From: Gammaproteobacteria bacterium
GTDB taxonomy: Bacteria > Pseudomonadota > Gammaproteobacteria > Pseudomonadales > DSM-25080
DNA: 5,088 nucleotides
Assembly: GCA_013372965.1 (NCBI GenBank)
Contig: JABXIR010000133.1
Location: 1 to 5,088, forward strand
Reading direction: 5' to 3'
Shown: one piece after another, positions 1 through 5,088 of the stretch
Layout: every line of letters starts with the position of its first letter
Numbering within the stretch: the stretch's first letter is position 1
Notes under the pieces: generated by a model
Told to the model about the DNA's origin: nothing
What the model saw: the letters and a program-made list of their open reading frames with translations, nothing else
Databases searched by the model: none
Position numbers and translations under genes: made by a program

Positions 1-2167
1 CCGCCTTCATTGCTTTCACTTTCCGGCGGTACGCGTGAAGTAGAGGCTCGGTATAGCCACTCGGTTGCGTCTCACCTTGCAAGATTAGATCGCGCGCAGC
101 GTTGAACGCCAAGCTGCCACCATCCTCTAACAAAGAACGGTATAGAGGATCATCGGCGTTTTGAACATCGACTTTTTGGGCCATCCGTTTGAGAGACTCA
201 TCAACTTGATCGACTGTGATAATGCCATGTACCAGCCAATTGCAAACGTGTTGCGCGGAAATACGGAGCGTCGCACGATCTTCCATAAGGCCCACGTCGT
301 TTATGTCGGGCACTTTTGAACAGCCGACACCTTGATCAACCCATCGTACCACATACCCCAGAATACCTTGTATGTTGTTATCTAGCTCGTTGGCTATTTC
401 ACTATTGGTTAAGTTCATAGACTCTGGCAACAACGGGCGCTCGAGAATGGTATCGACTCGATCTTGGATGTCATTACTAAGCTCTGCTTGGCGACTTGAC
501 ACTTTAACTTGATGATAGTGAATCGCGTGCAAGGTTGCCGCAGTCGGCGAAGGTACCCACGCGGTATTGGCGCCCGCCGTTGGATGCGCAATTTTCTGCT
601 CCATCATCGCGGCCATTTGATCTGGTATTGGCCACATGCCTTTGCCGATTTGGCCGCGACCCGCCAGCCCACAACTCAGACCTACGTCAACGTTTGACTT
701 TTCATACGCGTCTAACCAAGGCGCCTGTTTAATCTGTGCTTTCGGCAAGAACGGCCCTTCTAGCATCGACGTATGAATCTCATCACCGGTTCGATCCAAG
801 AAGCCAGTATTAATAAATGCAACACGCTCGCGTGCTTCATAAACGCAGGCCTTGAGGTTAATTGAAGTGCGGCGCTCTTCATCCATGATCCCCATCTTAA
901 TGGTGCCACGCTCAAGACCCAGTAAGCCCTCAACCTCTTCAAACAGTTCATTCGCAAATGCCACTTCCTCTGGACCGTGCATCTTAGGTTTTACGATATA
1001 GATACTGCCTTCACTCGAATTAGCGAAGCGGCCTTTACCAAGGACATCGATCATCGCGATCGCACTGGTAACTATCGCGTCGATAATGCCTTCAGGCGCC
1101 TCGGCATCATCGATCGTAACGAGATCCGTCGTCATCAAGTGGCCGACGTTTCTCACGAACATAAGACTGCGACCTTTCAGGACAAGCGTCTCGCCATCTC
1201 GACTCAGGTAATGTCGGTCAGGGTTTAACGAGCGAATCATCGCACCGGAAGGTTTTTCAACGGTCTCTTGCAGGCTGCCATCCATTAATCCGAGCCAATT
1301 CTCGTAACAGACTAACTTGTCTTCAACATCGACTGCGGCGACGGAGTCTTCACAATCCATGATCGTTGAGAGCGCCGATTCCAGTACGATGTCTTTAACG
1401 CCCGCTCGATCTTGCGCGCCAATCACCGTGCTCGAATCGATTTGCACATCGATATGAAGCTCGTTGTGTTTTAAAAGAATCGACGACGGACTCGACGCAT
1501 CACCTTGATAGCCGACAAACGCACTGTCCGAGCGTAAACTACTGTGTTCCCCAGAGATGAGTTCCACCACCAGGCCTTCGCTACCAACTCGGTAGGAAAT
1601 CACATTATGGTGAGAGCCCTTGGTCAACGGTACAAACTGATCTAACAAGGATTTAGCGTAAGCAATGACCGCCTCCCCGCGTTTAGGATTGTAAGCTTTA
1701 GTCTTGGTCGCACCGTCGTCTTCAGGAATCACATCGGTACCATAAAGAGCATCGTAAAGTGAACCCCAGCGCGCATTGGCAGCATTAAGGGCATAGCGCG
1801 CATTCATAATGGGCACGACCAACTGCGCGCCGGCTTGTTTCGATAGTTCGGTATCGACACGCGAGGTCGACACTTCAAACTTGCTCGGTTTTGAGGTTAG
1901 ATAGCCAATCTCTTTTAAAAACCGCTTGTAGTCATCGAAGCTTGTTTTACCGTCCTGCTCGCGATGGTAAGCATCGATCGCATTCTGAAGTTCAACTCGT
2001 CGGGTCAGTAATTTGGCATTTTTAGGAGTTAACTTAACGACGATTTCAGCAAAACCTAGCCAAAAGTCTTCACGACTGACACCAATGCGATCAAGCACTT
2101 TATCGTTTAAAAATTTGACTAGTGGACTGGCTACATTGATGCCGTGAACTGCTTGATAATTATCCAT
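1..2167 (-). CDS. glcB: Malate synthase G, lacking only its extreme C-terminus at the window edge
   Basis: Cytosolic enzyme that condenses glyoxylate with acetyl-CoA to give malate and CoA (glyoxylate/glycolate use). The frame stays open from the ATG at 2167 to the left edge, giving 722 complete codons; the E. coli enzyme has 723 residues, so only about one residue plus the stop is missing. The start follows AGGGAG at 2173-2178 with a 5-nt gap, and the protein begins MDNYQAVHGINV. Family blocks seen include GRSLMFVRNVGHLMT, KPKMHGPEEVAFANELF, GIMDEERRTSINLKAC, FLDRTGDEIHTSMLEGP and LMEDRATLRIS. By matching these to the E. coli enzyme, the likely active-site residues are R339, the Mg-binding E430 and D458, and the catalytic base D630; C616 matches a conserved cysteine near the active site. 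No frameshift was found. The length and the insert after the N-terminal region mark isoform G rather than the shorter isoform A. It lies downstream of the lrp and GNAT genes on the same strand, but 137 bp away, so it may have its own promoter. Confidence 0.97.
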   Translation of the reverse strand, partial: MDNYQAVHGINVASPLVKFLNDKVLDRIGVSREDFWLGFAEIVVKLTPKNAKLLTRRVELQNAIDAYHREQDGKTSFDDYKRFLKEIGYLTSKPSKFEVSTSRVDTELSKQAGAQLVVPIMNARYALNAANARWGSLYDALYGTDVIPEDDGATKTKAYNPKRGEAVIAYAKSLLDQFVPLTKGSHHNVISYRVGSEGLVVELISGEHSSLRSDSAFVGYQGDASSPSSILLKHNELHIDVQIDSSTVIGAQDRAGVKDIVLESALSTIMDCEDSVAAVDVEDKLVCYENWLGLMDGSLQETVEKPSGAMIRSLNPDRHYLSRDGETLVLKGRSLMFVRNVGHLMTTDLVTIDDAEAPEGIIDAIVTSAIAMIDVLGKGRFANSSEGSIYIVKPKMHGPEEVAFANELFEEVEGLLGLERGTIKMGIMDEERRTSINLKACVYEARERVAFINTGFLDRTGDEIHTSMLEGPFLPKAQIKQAPWLDAYEKSNVDVGLSCGLAGRGQIGKGMWPIPDQMAAMMEQKIAHPTAGANTAWVPSPTAATLHAIHYHQVKVSSRQAELSNDIQDRVDTILERPLLPESMNLTNSEIANELDNNIQGILGYVVRWVDQGVGCSKVPDINDVGLMEDRATLRISAQHVCNWLVHGIITVDQVDESLKRMAQKVDVQNADDPLYRSLLEDGGSLAFNAARDLILQGETQPSGYTEPLLHAYRRKVKAMKA

Positions 2168-2304
2168 CGTTACTCCCTATGCTGGTATGCCAGCGTGTAT
2201 CCCGTTATGACGACTCATCTCGGTCGCTTCATTTCATCTTAGCGTCATCCAATGATTAAACGACCCCCCTTTCGGCGATAACCTATATAAGCACTGTGAA
2301 TAAA
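2168..2304 (-). other. Leader/intergenic gap between the GNAT gene and glcB
   Basis: A 137-bp non-coding gap. Read on the minus strand it carries a run of six G (complement of the C run near 2264-2269) and, just before the glcB ribosome binding site, a short inverted repeat GCTGG/CCAGC with a 4-nt loop at 2181-2194. I found no hairpin followed by a T-tract, so no intrinsic terminator separates the GNAT gene from glcB. No promoter with both a good -35 and a good -10 is visible; the AT-rich stretch around 2280-2300 has only weak matches. Transcription of glcB could therefore be read-through from upstream, or start from an activator-dependent promoter here. I cannot decide between these from sequence. 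Confidence 0.5.
2173..2178 (-). promoter_or_regulatory. Ribosome binding site of glcB
   Basis: AGGGAG on the minus strand, 5 nt before the ATG at 2167. It is a good Shine-Dalgarno match and supports that start; no competing in-frame start has a comparable site. Confidence 0.8.
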
Positions 2305-2811
2305 CTAAACCTGCAACGTATAGATGTAATCGTCCATGACAAAACCGTGACCAATATCATTGCAAACCGACGACTGACGTTGAAAGCCAAAGCTTTCGTA
2401 GGCCTTGATAGCACGGTGATTATGTTTATTGACGCCAAGCTCCAAACGGCTCATACCCGTTTGCTTTGCTCGGTTTAAAACCTCACTCAGCAACAACCGT
2501 CCGTAACCGCTGCCGATTGCCTCGGGCACTAAGTAGAGTTTATGCAGTTTGGCGGTAGCTCGAGAAAAGTCGCACTCCCATCCCGCGAAACCCACTGGTT
2601 TTCCAAGCTCTATAATTAGATACTCAACCCCCTTGTCGAGGTCTTCTCTCAATTGGGACTCGCTATACATCCAGTCGAGCATATAGTCGATCTGCGGCTT
2701 TGAAATGATACCGGGGTAGTGTGCCCACCAGCTGGCATGGGCCAATTCGCGAATCAGTGGGACGTCGGCAACGGTTGCATTACGGATTACTGCTGTGGAT
2801 GTTTTAGACAT
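2305..2811 (-). CDS. GNAT-family N-acetyltransferase, substrate unknown
   Basis: A 168-residue single-domain protein of the GCN5-related acetyltransferase fold, expected to move an acetyl group from acetyl-CoA to an amine. The N-terminus (IRNATVADVPLIRELAH, residues 9-25) is the usual first strand and helix. Motif A spans about residues 88-112 (KLHKLYLVPEAIGSGYGRLL) and holds the G-x-G-x-G pyrophosphate loop at 100-104; the Gln/Arg that normally precedes it is Ile99 here. Motif B follows at 125-143, with LGVNKHNHRAIKAYESFGF giving the classical N, A, Y and GF positions. There is no signal peptide or membrane segment. The ATG overlaps the last 8 bp of the upstream regulator gene, and AGGTG lies about 10 nt upstream, so translation is probably coupled. 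Family assignment is firm. The substrate (small amine, antibiotic or protein N-terminus) cannot be told; the conserved coupling to an Lrp-type regulator would suggest an amino-acid-related role, which is only inference. Confidence 0.9.
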   Translation of the reverse strand: MSKTSTAVIRNATVADVPLIRELAHASWWAHYPGIISKPQIDYMLDWMYSESQLREDLDKGVEYLIIELGKPVGFAGWECDFSRATAKLHKLYLVPEAIGSGYGRLLLSEVLNRAKQTGMSRLELGVNKHNHRAIKAYESFGFQRQSSVCNDIGHGFVMDDYIYTLQV

Positions 2812-3274
2812 CGGGAATATACACCTGCAAGGTCTCTTTGACTTCTTCCATCACCACATAAGAAGTGGACTCTTGAACATCAGGCAGGGTGAGAAGGGTT
2901 TCACCCAAAAAGCGGCGATAGGCAGGCATATCTGAGACACGGGCTTTAATCAGGTAATCAAAGTTTCCGGAGACAAGGTAGCATTCTTGCACCTCATCCA
3001 GGGCGATGGCTTGCTCACGGAACTTTTTAAAGATGCCCTGCGCCTTTCGTGCGAGGCGAATTTGCACGAACACCACCAGACCCGCGGATAGATAGCCGGG
3101 TTCAATTATTGCCGTGTAGCCCTTAATGACACCATCACGCTCGAGTCGTTTAACACGTTCCATACACGGTGTGGTGGACAGTCCAACTTGCCGAGCCAGT
3201 TCCGCGTAGCTTAGCCGTCCATTTTTTTGCAACAGCCGTAAAATATTTTTATCAATCTTATTTAATTCGCGCAT
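2804..3274 (-). CDS. Lrp/AsnC-family transcriptional regulator, close to Lrp; probable regulator of ald
   Basis: A 156-residue DNA-binding regulator of the feast/famine type. Residues 4-60 form the winged helix-turn-helix: IDKNILRLLQKNGR, then YAELARQVGL, then the recognition helix region STTPCMERVKRLERDG. Residues from about 65 to 145 form the RAM effector-binding and oligomerisation domain, with ECYLVSGNFDYLIKARV and PDVQESTSYVVMEEVK closely matching the E. coli Lrp blocks as I remember them. It lacks the roughly ten-residue charged N-terminal extension of E. coli Lrp (164 residues). I chose the ATG at 3274; a TTG directly before it (3277) is the only other in-frame option before a stop, and neither has a strong ribosome binding site (only GGCGG nearby). 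It is divergent from ald across 182 bp, and Lrp/AsnC proteins beside ald commonly control it in response to alanine or other amino acids. It could be the global Lrp or a local ald regulator; the gene position favours the local role. It overlaps the GNAT gene by 8 bp (ATGTCTAA). Confidence 0.95.
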   Translation of the reverse strand: MRELNKIDKNILRLLQKNGRLSYAELARQVGLSTTPCMERVKRLERDGVIKGYTAIIEPGYLSAGLVVFVQIRLARKAQGIFKKFREQAIALDEVQECYLVSGNFDYLIKARVSDMPAYRRFLGETLLTLPDVQESTSYVVMEEVKETLQVYIPDV

Positions 3275-3300
3275 CAAAAAACCGCCGACAATTTGATCAC

Positions 3301-3330
3301 ATTAGAAGAATCATCCAAAATTCTAAACAA
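3301..3330 (-). promoter_or_regulatory. Candidate promoter of the lrp-GNAT operon
   Basis: On the minus strand, TTGTTT (3325-3330) as a weak -35, an 18-bp spacer, and TCTAAT (3301-3306) as a -10 that matches TATAAT at 5 of 6 positions. This places the transcript start about 20 bp ahead of the ATG at 3274. The -10 shares bases with the inverted repeat, which would suit autorepression. Confidence 0.35.
3302..3326. promoter_or_regulatory. Candidate operator: inverted repeat TTAGAA-N13-TTCTAA
   Basis: TTAGAA at 3302-3307 and its exact reverse complement TTCTAA at 3321-3326. A second nested pair, AGAAT at 3307-3311 and ATTCT at 3320-3324, shares the same centre. The dyad sits between and over the proposed -10 and -35 of the lrp promoter, so a bound protein would block it. 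The half-sites resemble the arms of the E. coli Lrp consensus (AG..AT / AT..CT), but the arm spacing is wider than in that consensus. In AT-rich DNA a 6-bp dyad can arise by chance. Confidence 0.35.
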
Positions 3331-3382
3331 AAAAAGAAAGATTCTCTACGAAAATACGAAAACAAAGATAACCCACTCGAAT

Positions 3383-3412
3383 TTGCCACCTATAATGATC
3401 GCATTCGATAAA
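3383..3412 (+). promoter_or_regulatory. Candidate promoter of ald
   Basis: TTGCCA (3383-3388) matches the -35 consensus at 5 of 6 positions, followed after 18 bp by GATAAA (3407-3412), 4 of 6 to the -10. An alternative is the perfect TATAAT at 3391-3396, which lies in the middle of this pair but has only a poor -35 (ATAACC at 3368-3373); that form would fit a promoter needing an activator such as the neighbouring Lrp-type protein. Only one of the two is likely to be the main promoter. Confidence 0.4.
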
Positions 3413-3443
3413 CACTATAACTTTAATTTGTAGAGTAATTTGC

Positions 3444-3450
3444 AGAGGTG
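3444..3450 (+). promoter_or_regulatory. Ribosome binding site that fixes the ald start at ATG 3457
   Basis: AGAGGTG ends 6 nt before the ATG at 3457. A longer reading that starts at the GTG at 3448 would place its start codon inside this site and add three residues (M-I-Q) before the conserved MLVGVPKEIK start, so the ATG is the better choice. Confidence 0.85.
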
Positions 3451-3456
3451 ATTCAA

Positions 3457-4572
3457 ATGTTGGTAGGTGTACCTAAAGAAATCAAGAACCATGAATACCG
3501 TATCGGTCTAACACCAGCTGGCGTAAAAGAGCTTATCGCTCACGGCCACAGTGTCATGGTTGAAAACAACGGCGGTGCTGCGATCGGTTTTGACAACGAT
3601 CAGTACGTTGCAGCTGGTGCAGAGATCGTTAACGAAGCGAGCGAGATCTTCGCACGCGCAGACATGATCATCAAAGTAAAAGAGCCTCAGCCGGTAGAGT
3701 GTGAAATGCTTCGTGAAGGCCAGTTGCTGTTCACTTACCTTCACCTCGCTCCAGACCCAAAGCAAACCGAGTTGCTTGTTAAGTCTGGCTGTACTGCTAT
3801 TGCGTATGAGACAGTTACTGACAACGCAGGCACGCTTCCATTGCTTGCGCCTATGTCGGAAGTTGCTGGTCGCATGTCAATCCAAGCAGGTGCACATCAC
3901 CTAGAAAAAGCTCAGGGTGGTGCTGGCGTTCTACTTGGTGGTGTTCCAGGTGTGGCTCCAGCTAAAGTTCTTATCATCGGTGGTGGTGTAGTAGGTACTC
4001 AGGCAGCTCGTATGGCTGTAGGCATGGGTGCTGACGTGACGATTCTTGATCGCTCACTCACTCGTTTGAAGCAGCTTGACTCAGAATTTGACGGCCGTCT
4101 ACGTACAGTTTACTCAACTTCTGACGCGATCGAACAGTACTCTTCAGAAGCTGACCTAGTGGTTGGCGCAGTACTGATTCCAGGTGCAGCAGCTCCTAAG
4201 CTCCTTAACCGCGGTCACCTAAAAGCAATGAAAGACGGCGCGGTTGTCGTTGACGTTGCGATCGACCAAGGTGGTTGTTTCGAAACTTCACGTGCGACGA
4301 CTCACCAAGAGCCGACCTATGTTGAAGAAGGCGTGATCCACTACTGTGTAGCAAACATGCCAGGCGGTGTTGCGCGTACTTCTACCATGGCGTTGACTAA
4401 CGCGACACTTCCGTTTGCTGTTGCACTAGCAAACAAAGGCGCGAAGAAAGCGATCGAAGACGACGCTCACCTATGCAACGGTCTCAACGTTCACGCTGGC
4501 AAGATTACGTGTGAAGCAGTTGCTGTGGCGCTTGGCTACGACTTCGTTGCTCCAGAAGTGGCAATGGCGTAA
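3457..4572 (+). CDS. ald: Alanine dehydrogenase (NAD-dependent)
   Basis: Cytosolic enzyme for the reversible oxidative deamination of L-alanine to pyruvate, ammonia and NADH; it supports growth on alanine or, in reverse, ammonia assimilation. The 371-residue product has the family's normal length (about 370-378). The N-terminal substrate-binding part begins MLVGVPKEIKNHEYRIGLTP. The NAD-binding Rossmann core has GGGVVG at 175-180 and an acidic D198 at the end of the next strand (VTILD), which favours NAD over NADP. Residues known in the family as substrate-binding or catalytic are all present: R15, K75 (in IIKVKEP), H96 (in TYLHLAPD) and D270 (in VVDVAIDQGG). The C-terminal block HYCVANMPGGVARTSTMALTNATLPF is typical. 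All its Gly codons are GGT or GGC and all its Arg codons CGT or CGC, unlike glcB, which suggests strong expression. It stands alone: divergent from the Lrp-type gene and followed directly by a terminator. The related pyridine nucleotide transhydrogenase alpha subunit is excluded by length and by these residues. Confidence 0.98.
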   Translation: MLVGVPKEIKNHEYRIGLTPAGVKELIAHGHSVMVENNGGAAIGFDNDQYVAAGAEIVNEASEIFARADMIIKVKEPQPVECEMLREGQLLFTYLHLAPDPKQTELLVKSGCTAIAYETVTDNAGTLPLLAPMSEVAGRMSIQAGAHHLEKAQGGAGVLLGGVPGVAPAKVLIIGGGVVGTQAARMAVGMGADVTILDRSLTRLKQLDSEFDGRLRTVYSTSDAIEQYSSEADLVVGAVLIPGAAAPKLLNRGHLKAMKDGAVVVDVAIDQGGCFETSRATTHQEPTYVEEGVIHYCVANMPGGVARTSTMALTNATLPFAVALANKGAKKAIEDDAHLCNGLNVHAGKITCEAVAVALGYDFVAPEVAMA

Positions 4573-4584
4573 ATCGACGCTCAT

Positions 4585-4615
4585 AAAAAAACCGCCCATC
4601 GAGGCGGTTTTTTTT
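4585..4615. terminator. Intrinsic terminator, probably bidirectional
   Basis: ACCGCC (4591-4596), loop CATCGA, and GGCGGT (4603-4608) form a perfect GC-rich stem. It is flanked by six A on the left (4585-4590) and seven more T on the right (4609-4615), so the stem can extend by A-U pairs and each strand ends in a U-tract. It begins 12 bp after the ald stop and lies about 45 bp beyond the stop of the convergent gene, serving both. Confidence 0.92.
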
Positions 4616-4658
4616 ACTCTAAATGTGTGGACTGAACGCCCGCACTACTGTCATGTCG

Positions 4659-5088
4659 CTAGTCTTTCTTGTCGTTATCGACTTCCTGAGGCGCAAGCGA
4701 CAAATGGCCTAAATCTCCAATTTCTACTGGCTTGACCTCTTCTTTCGACTCTAGACTGCCTGGGTCAGGCGGGGCTAACGACAAGTTTCCAAAGTCAACT
4801 GATCCTGGTGCGTCATCGGGAGCTGTGTCGATCTCGTCAGAGGTGGTGCCGATGGGGTCATCGTCATCGCTTGGTAACTCCAACTCAATTGATACAGTAG
4901 ACTTTGGCTCTTGCGAAACCGAAGTATCCGAAACAAGCGACTCATTCTCGTCGTCATCGCCTAGGTCAGGCACACCCAAATCAAACTCTTCGAGTGATAA
5001 CAAAACATCGTCATCTTTGGTGGATACAACCGGCTCAGAAGCACGCGTCTCGGCCGATTCATCGGGTACCGATGCAAACTCAAGCCCC
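4659..5088 (-). CDS. C-terminal part of an acidic, low-complexity protein of unknown function
   Basis: The frame is open from the right window edge to a TAG at 4659-4661, giving 142 residues of a longer protein. A TTG at 5003 could be read as a start, but the frame continues upstream without a stop and in the same acidic style (VPDESAETRASEPVVSTKDD), so it is far more likely internal. The segment is rich in Asp, Glu, Ser and Pro, with clusters such as LGDDDENESL and LPSDDDDPIG, almost no Cys, Trp or aromatic core, and no membrane segment: it looks disordered. Near the end, the motif G-x-LSLAP occurs twice, as DFGNLSLAP and DLGHLSLAP, 27 residues apart, and an earlier EEFDLGVPDLGD has a similar hydrophobic-in-acidic pattern. 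The last residues are DNDKKD. I do not recognise the family; an acidic tail of a larger envelope or scaffold-type protein is possible. It converges on ald across a shared terminator. Confidence 0.75.
   Translation of the reverse strand, partial: GLEFASVPDESAETRASEPVVSTKDDDVLLSLEEFDLGVPDLGDDDENESLVSDTSVSQEPKSTVSIELELPSDDDDPIGTTSDEIDTAPDDAPGSVDFGNLSLAPPDPGSLESKEEVKPVEIGDLGHLSLAPQEVDNDKKD
4689..4790 (-). repeat. Two copies of a GxLSLAP-coding repeat
   Basis: Codons for GNLSLAP (4770-4790) and GHLSLAP (4689-4709), 81 bp apart start to start, inside the acidic gene. The codons differ between copies (for example TTA versus CTT, GCC versus GCG), so the repeat is conserved at the protein level rather than being a recent DNA duplication. 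This suggests short binding motifs within a disordered tail. Confidence 0.55.

Larger units (their letters stand above)
3275..3456. promoter_or_regulatory. Divergent lrp-ald control region
   Basis: A 182-bp AT-rich region between the two divergent genes. It holds several A-tracts (for example 3276-3281, 3317-3320, 3329-3335, 3351-3354 and 3359-3362), a pair of ACGAAAA direct repeats 8 bp apart (3348-3354 and 3356-3362), an inverted repeat at 3302-3326, and promoter-like elements in both directions listed separately. A-tract DNA tends to be curved, and Lrp-family octamers prefer such DNA, so the region looks built for shared control by the adjacent regulator. That last step is inference. Confidence 0.6.

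Noticed and set aside
1050..1062. GCGATCGC octamer (HIP1-like) in glcB and repeated GCGATCG in ald
   Set aside because: A single octamer, and the ald copies are explained by Ala-Ile codons (GCG ATC) followed by G; not a repeat family.
509..1228. Short open frames on the plus strand and in another minus frame within 509-1228
   Set aside because: They lie wholly inside the intact glcB frame, show no family motifs or ribosome binding sites, and are shadows of that gene.
2179..2197. Possible sigma-54 promoter (TGGCAT...GC) upstream of glcB on the minus strand
   Set aside because: The distance between the GG and GC elements is 7 nt rather than the required 10, and the site would lie almost on the ribosome binding site.
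3293..3300. TGATCACA resembling a CRP half-site in the lrp-ald region
   Set aside because: Only one arm fits TGTGA; the second arm at the proper distance does not match TCACA, so a CRP site is not supported.
3448..3456. Alternative GTG start for ald at 3448
   Set aside because: The GTG is part of the AGAGGTG ribosome binding site, and homologues begin at the ATG encoding MLVGVPKEIK.
4511..4735. Plus-strand open frame across the end of ald and the terminator
   Set aside because: It runs out of frame through ald, through the terminator hairpin and antisense to the acidic gene; no protein-like features.
4775..4957. Second minus-strand open frame inside the acidic gene
   Set aside because: It is a frame shadow of the longer acidic reading frame, which continues to the window edge.

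Overview
The window looks like chromosomal DNA from a gammaproteobacterium, probably a marine one. The basis is the close resemblance of the encoded Lrp-type regulator, malate synthase G and alanine dehydrogenase to gammaproteobacterial families, moderate GC content and compact bacterial gene spacing. Species cannot be fixed from the sequence alone. I see no insertion sequence, phage gene, CRISPR array, tRNA or rRNA.

Layout. Minus strand, right to left: an Lrp/AsnC-family regulator (3274 to 2804), a GNAT acetyltransferase that overlaps its end by 8 bp (2811 to 2305), a 137-bp gap, then malate synthase G (glcB), which starts at 2167 and runs off the left edge with only its last residue(s) and stop codon missing. 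Plus strand: alanine dehydrogenase (ald, 3457 to 4572), divergent from the regulator across a 182-bp AT-rich control region. A strong hairpin with A- and T-tracts at 4585-4615 can terminate transcription in both directions. Beyond it, on the minus strand, lies the C-terminal end of a highly acidic protein of unknown function that enters from the right edge.

How the genes fit together. The arrangement suggests a small carbon/nitrogen module. The Lrp-type protein is a natural candidate to control ald and itself from the shared divergent region, as Lrp/AsnC proteins next to ald do in other bacteria. Ald interconverts alanine with pyruvate plus ammonia. Malate synthase condenses glyoxylate with acetyl-CoA to malate. 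Some alanine dehydrogenases can also aminate glyoxylate to glycine, so a metabolic link to glcB is conceivable, but that is inference. The ald gene has much stricter codon choice than its neighbours, which fits high expression.

Most of the window is ordinary metabolism and regulation. The points most worth a second look are the inverted repeat in the lrp-ald control region, the regulator-acetyltransferase overlap, and the acidic protein with a repeated GxLSLAP motif at its C-terminus. I found no convincing sign of a previously undescribed system.
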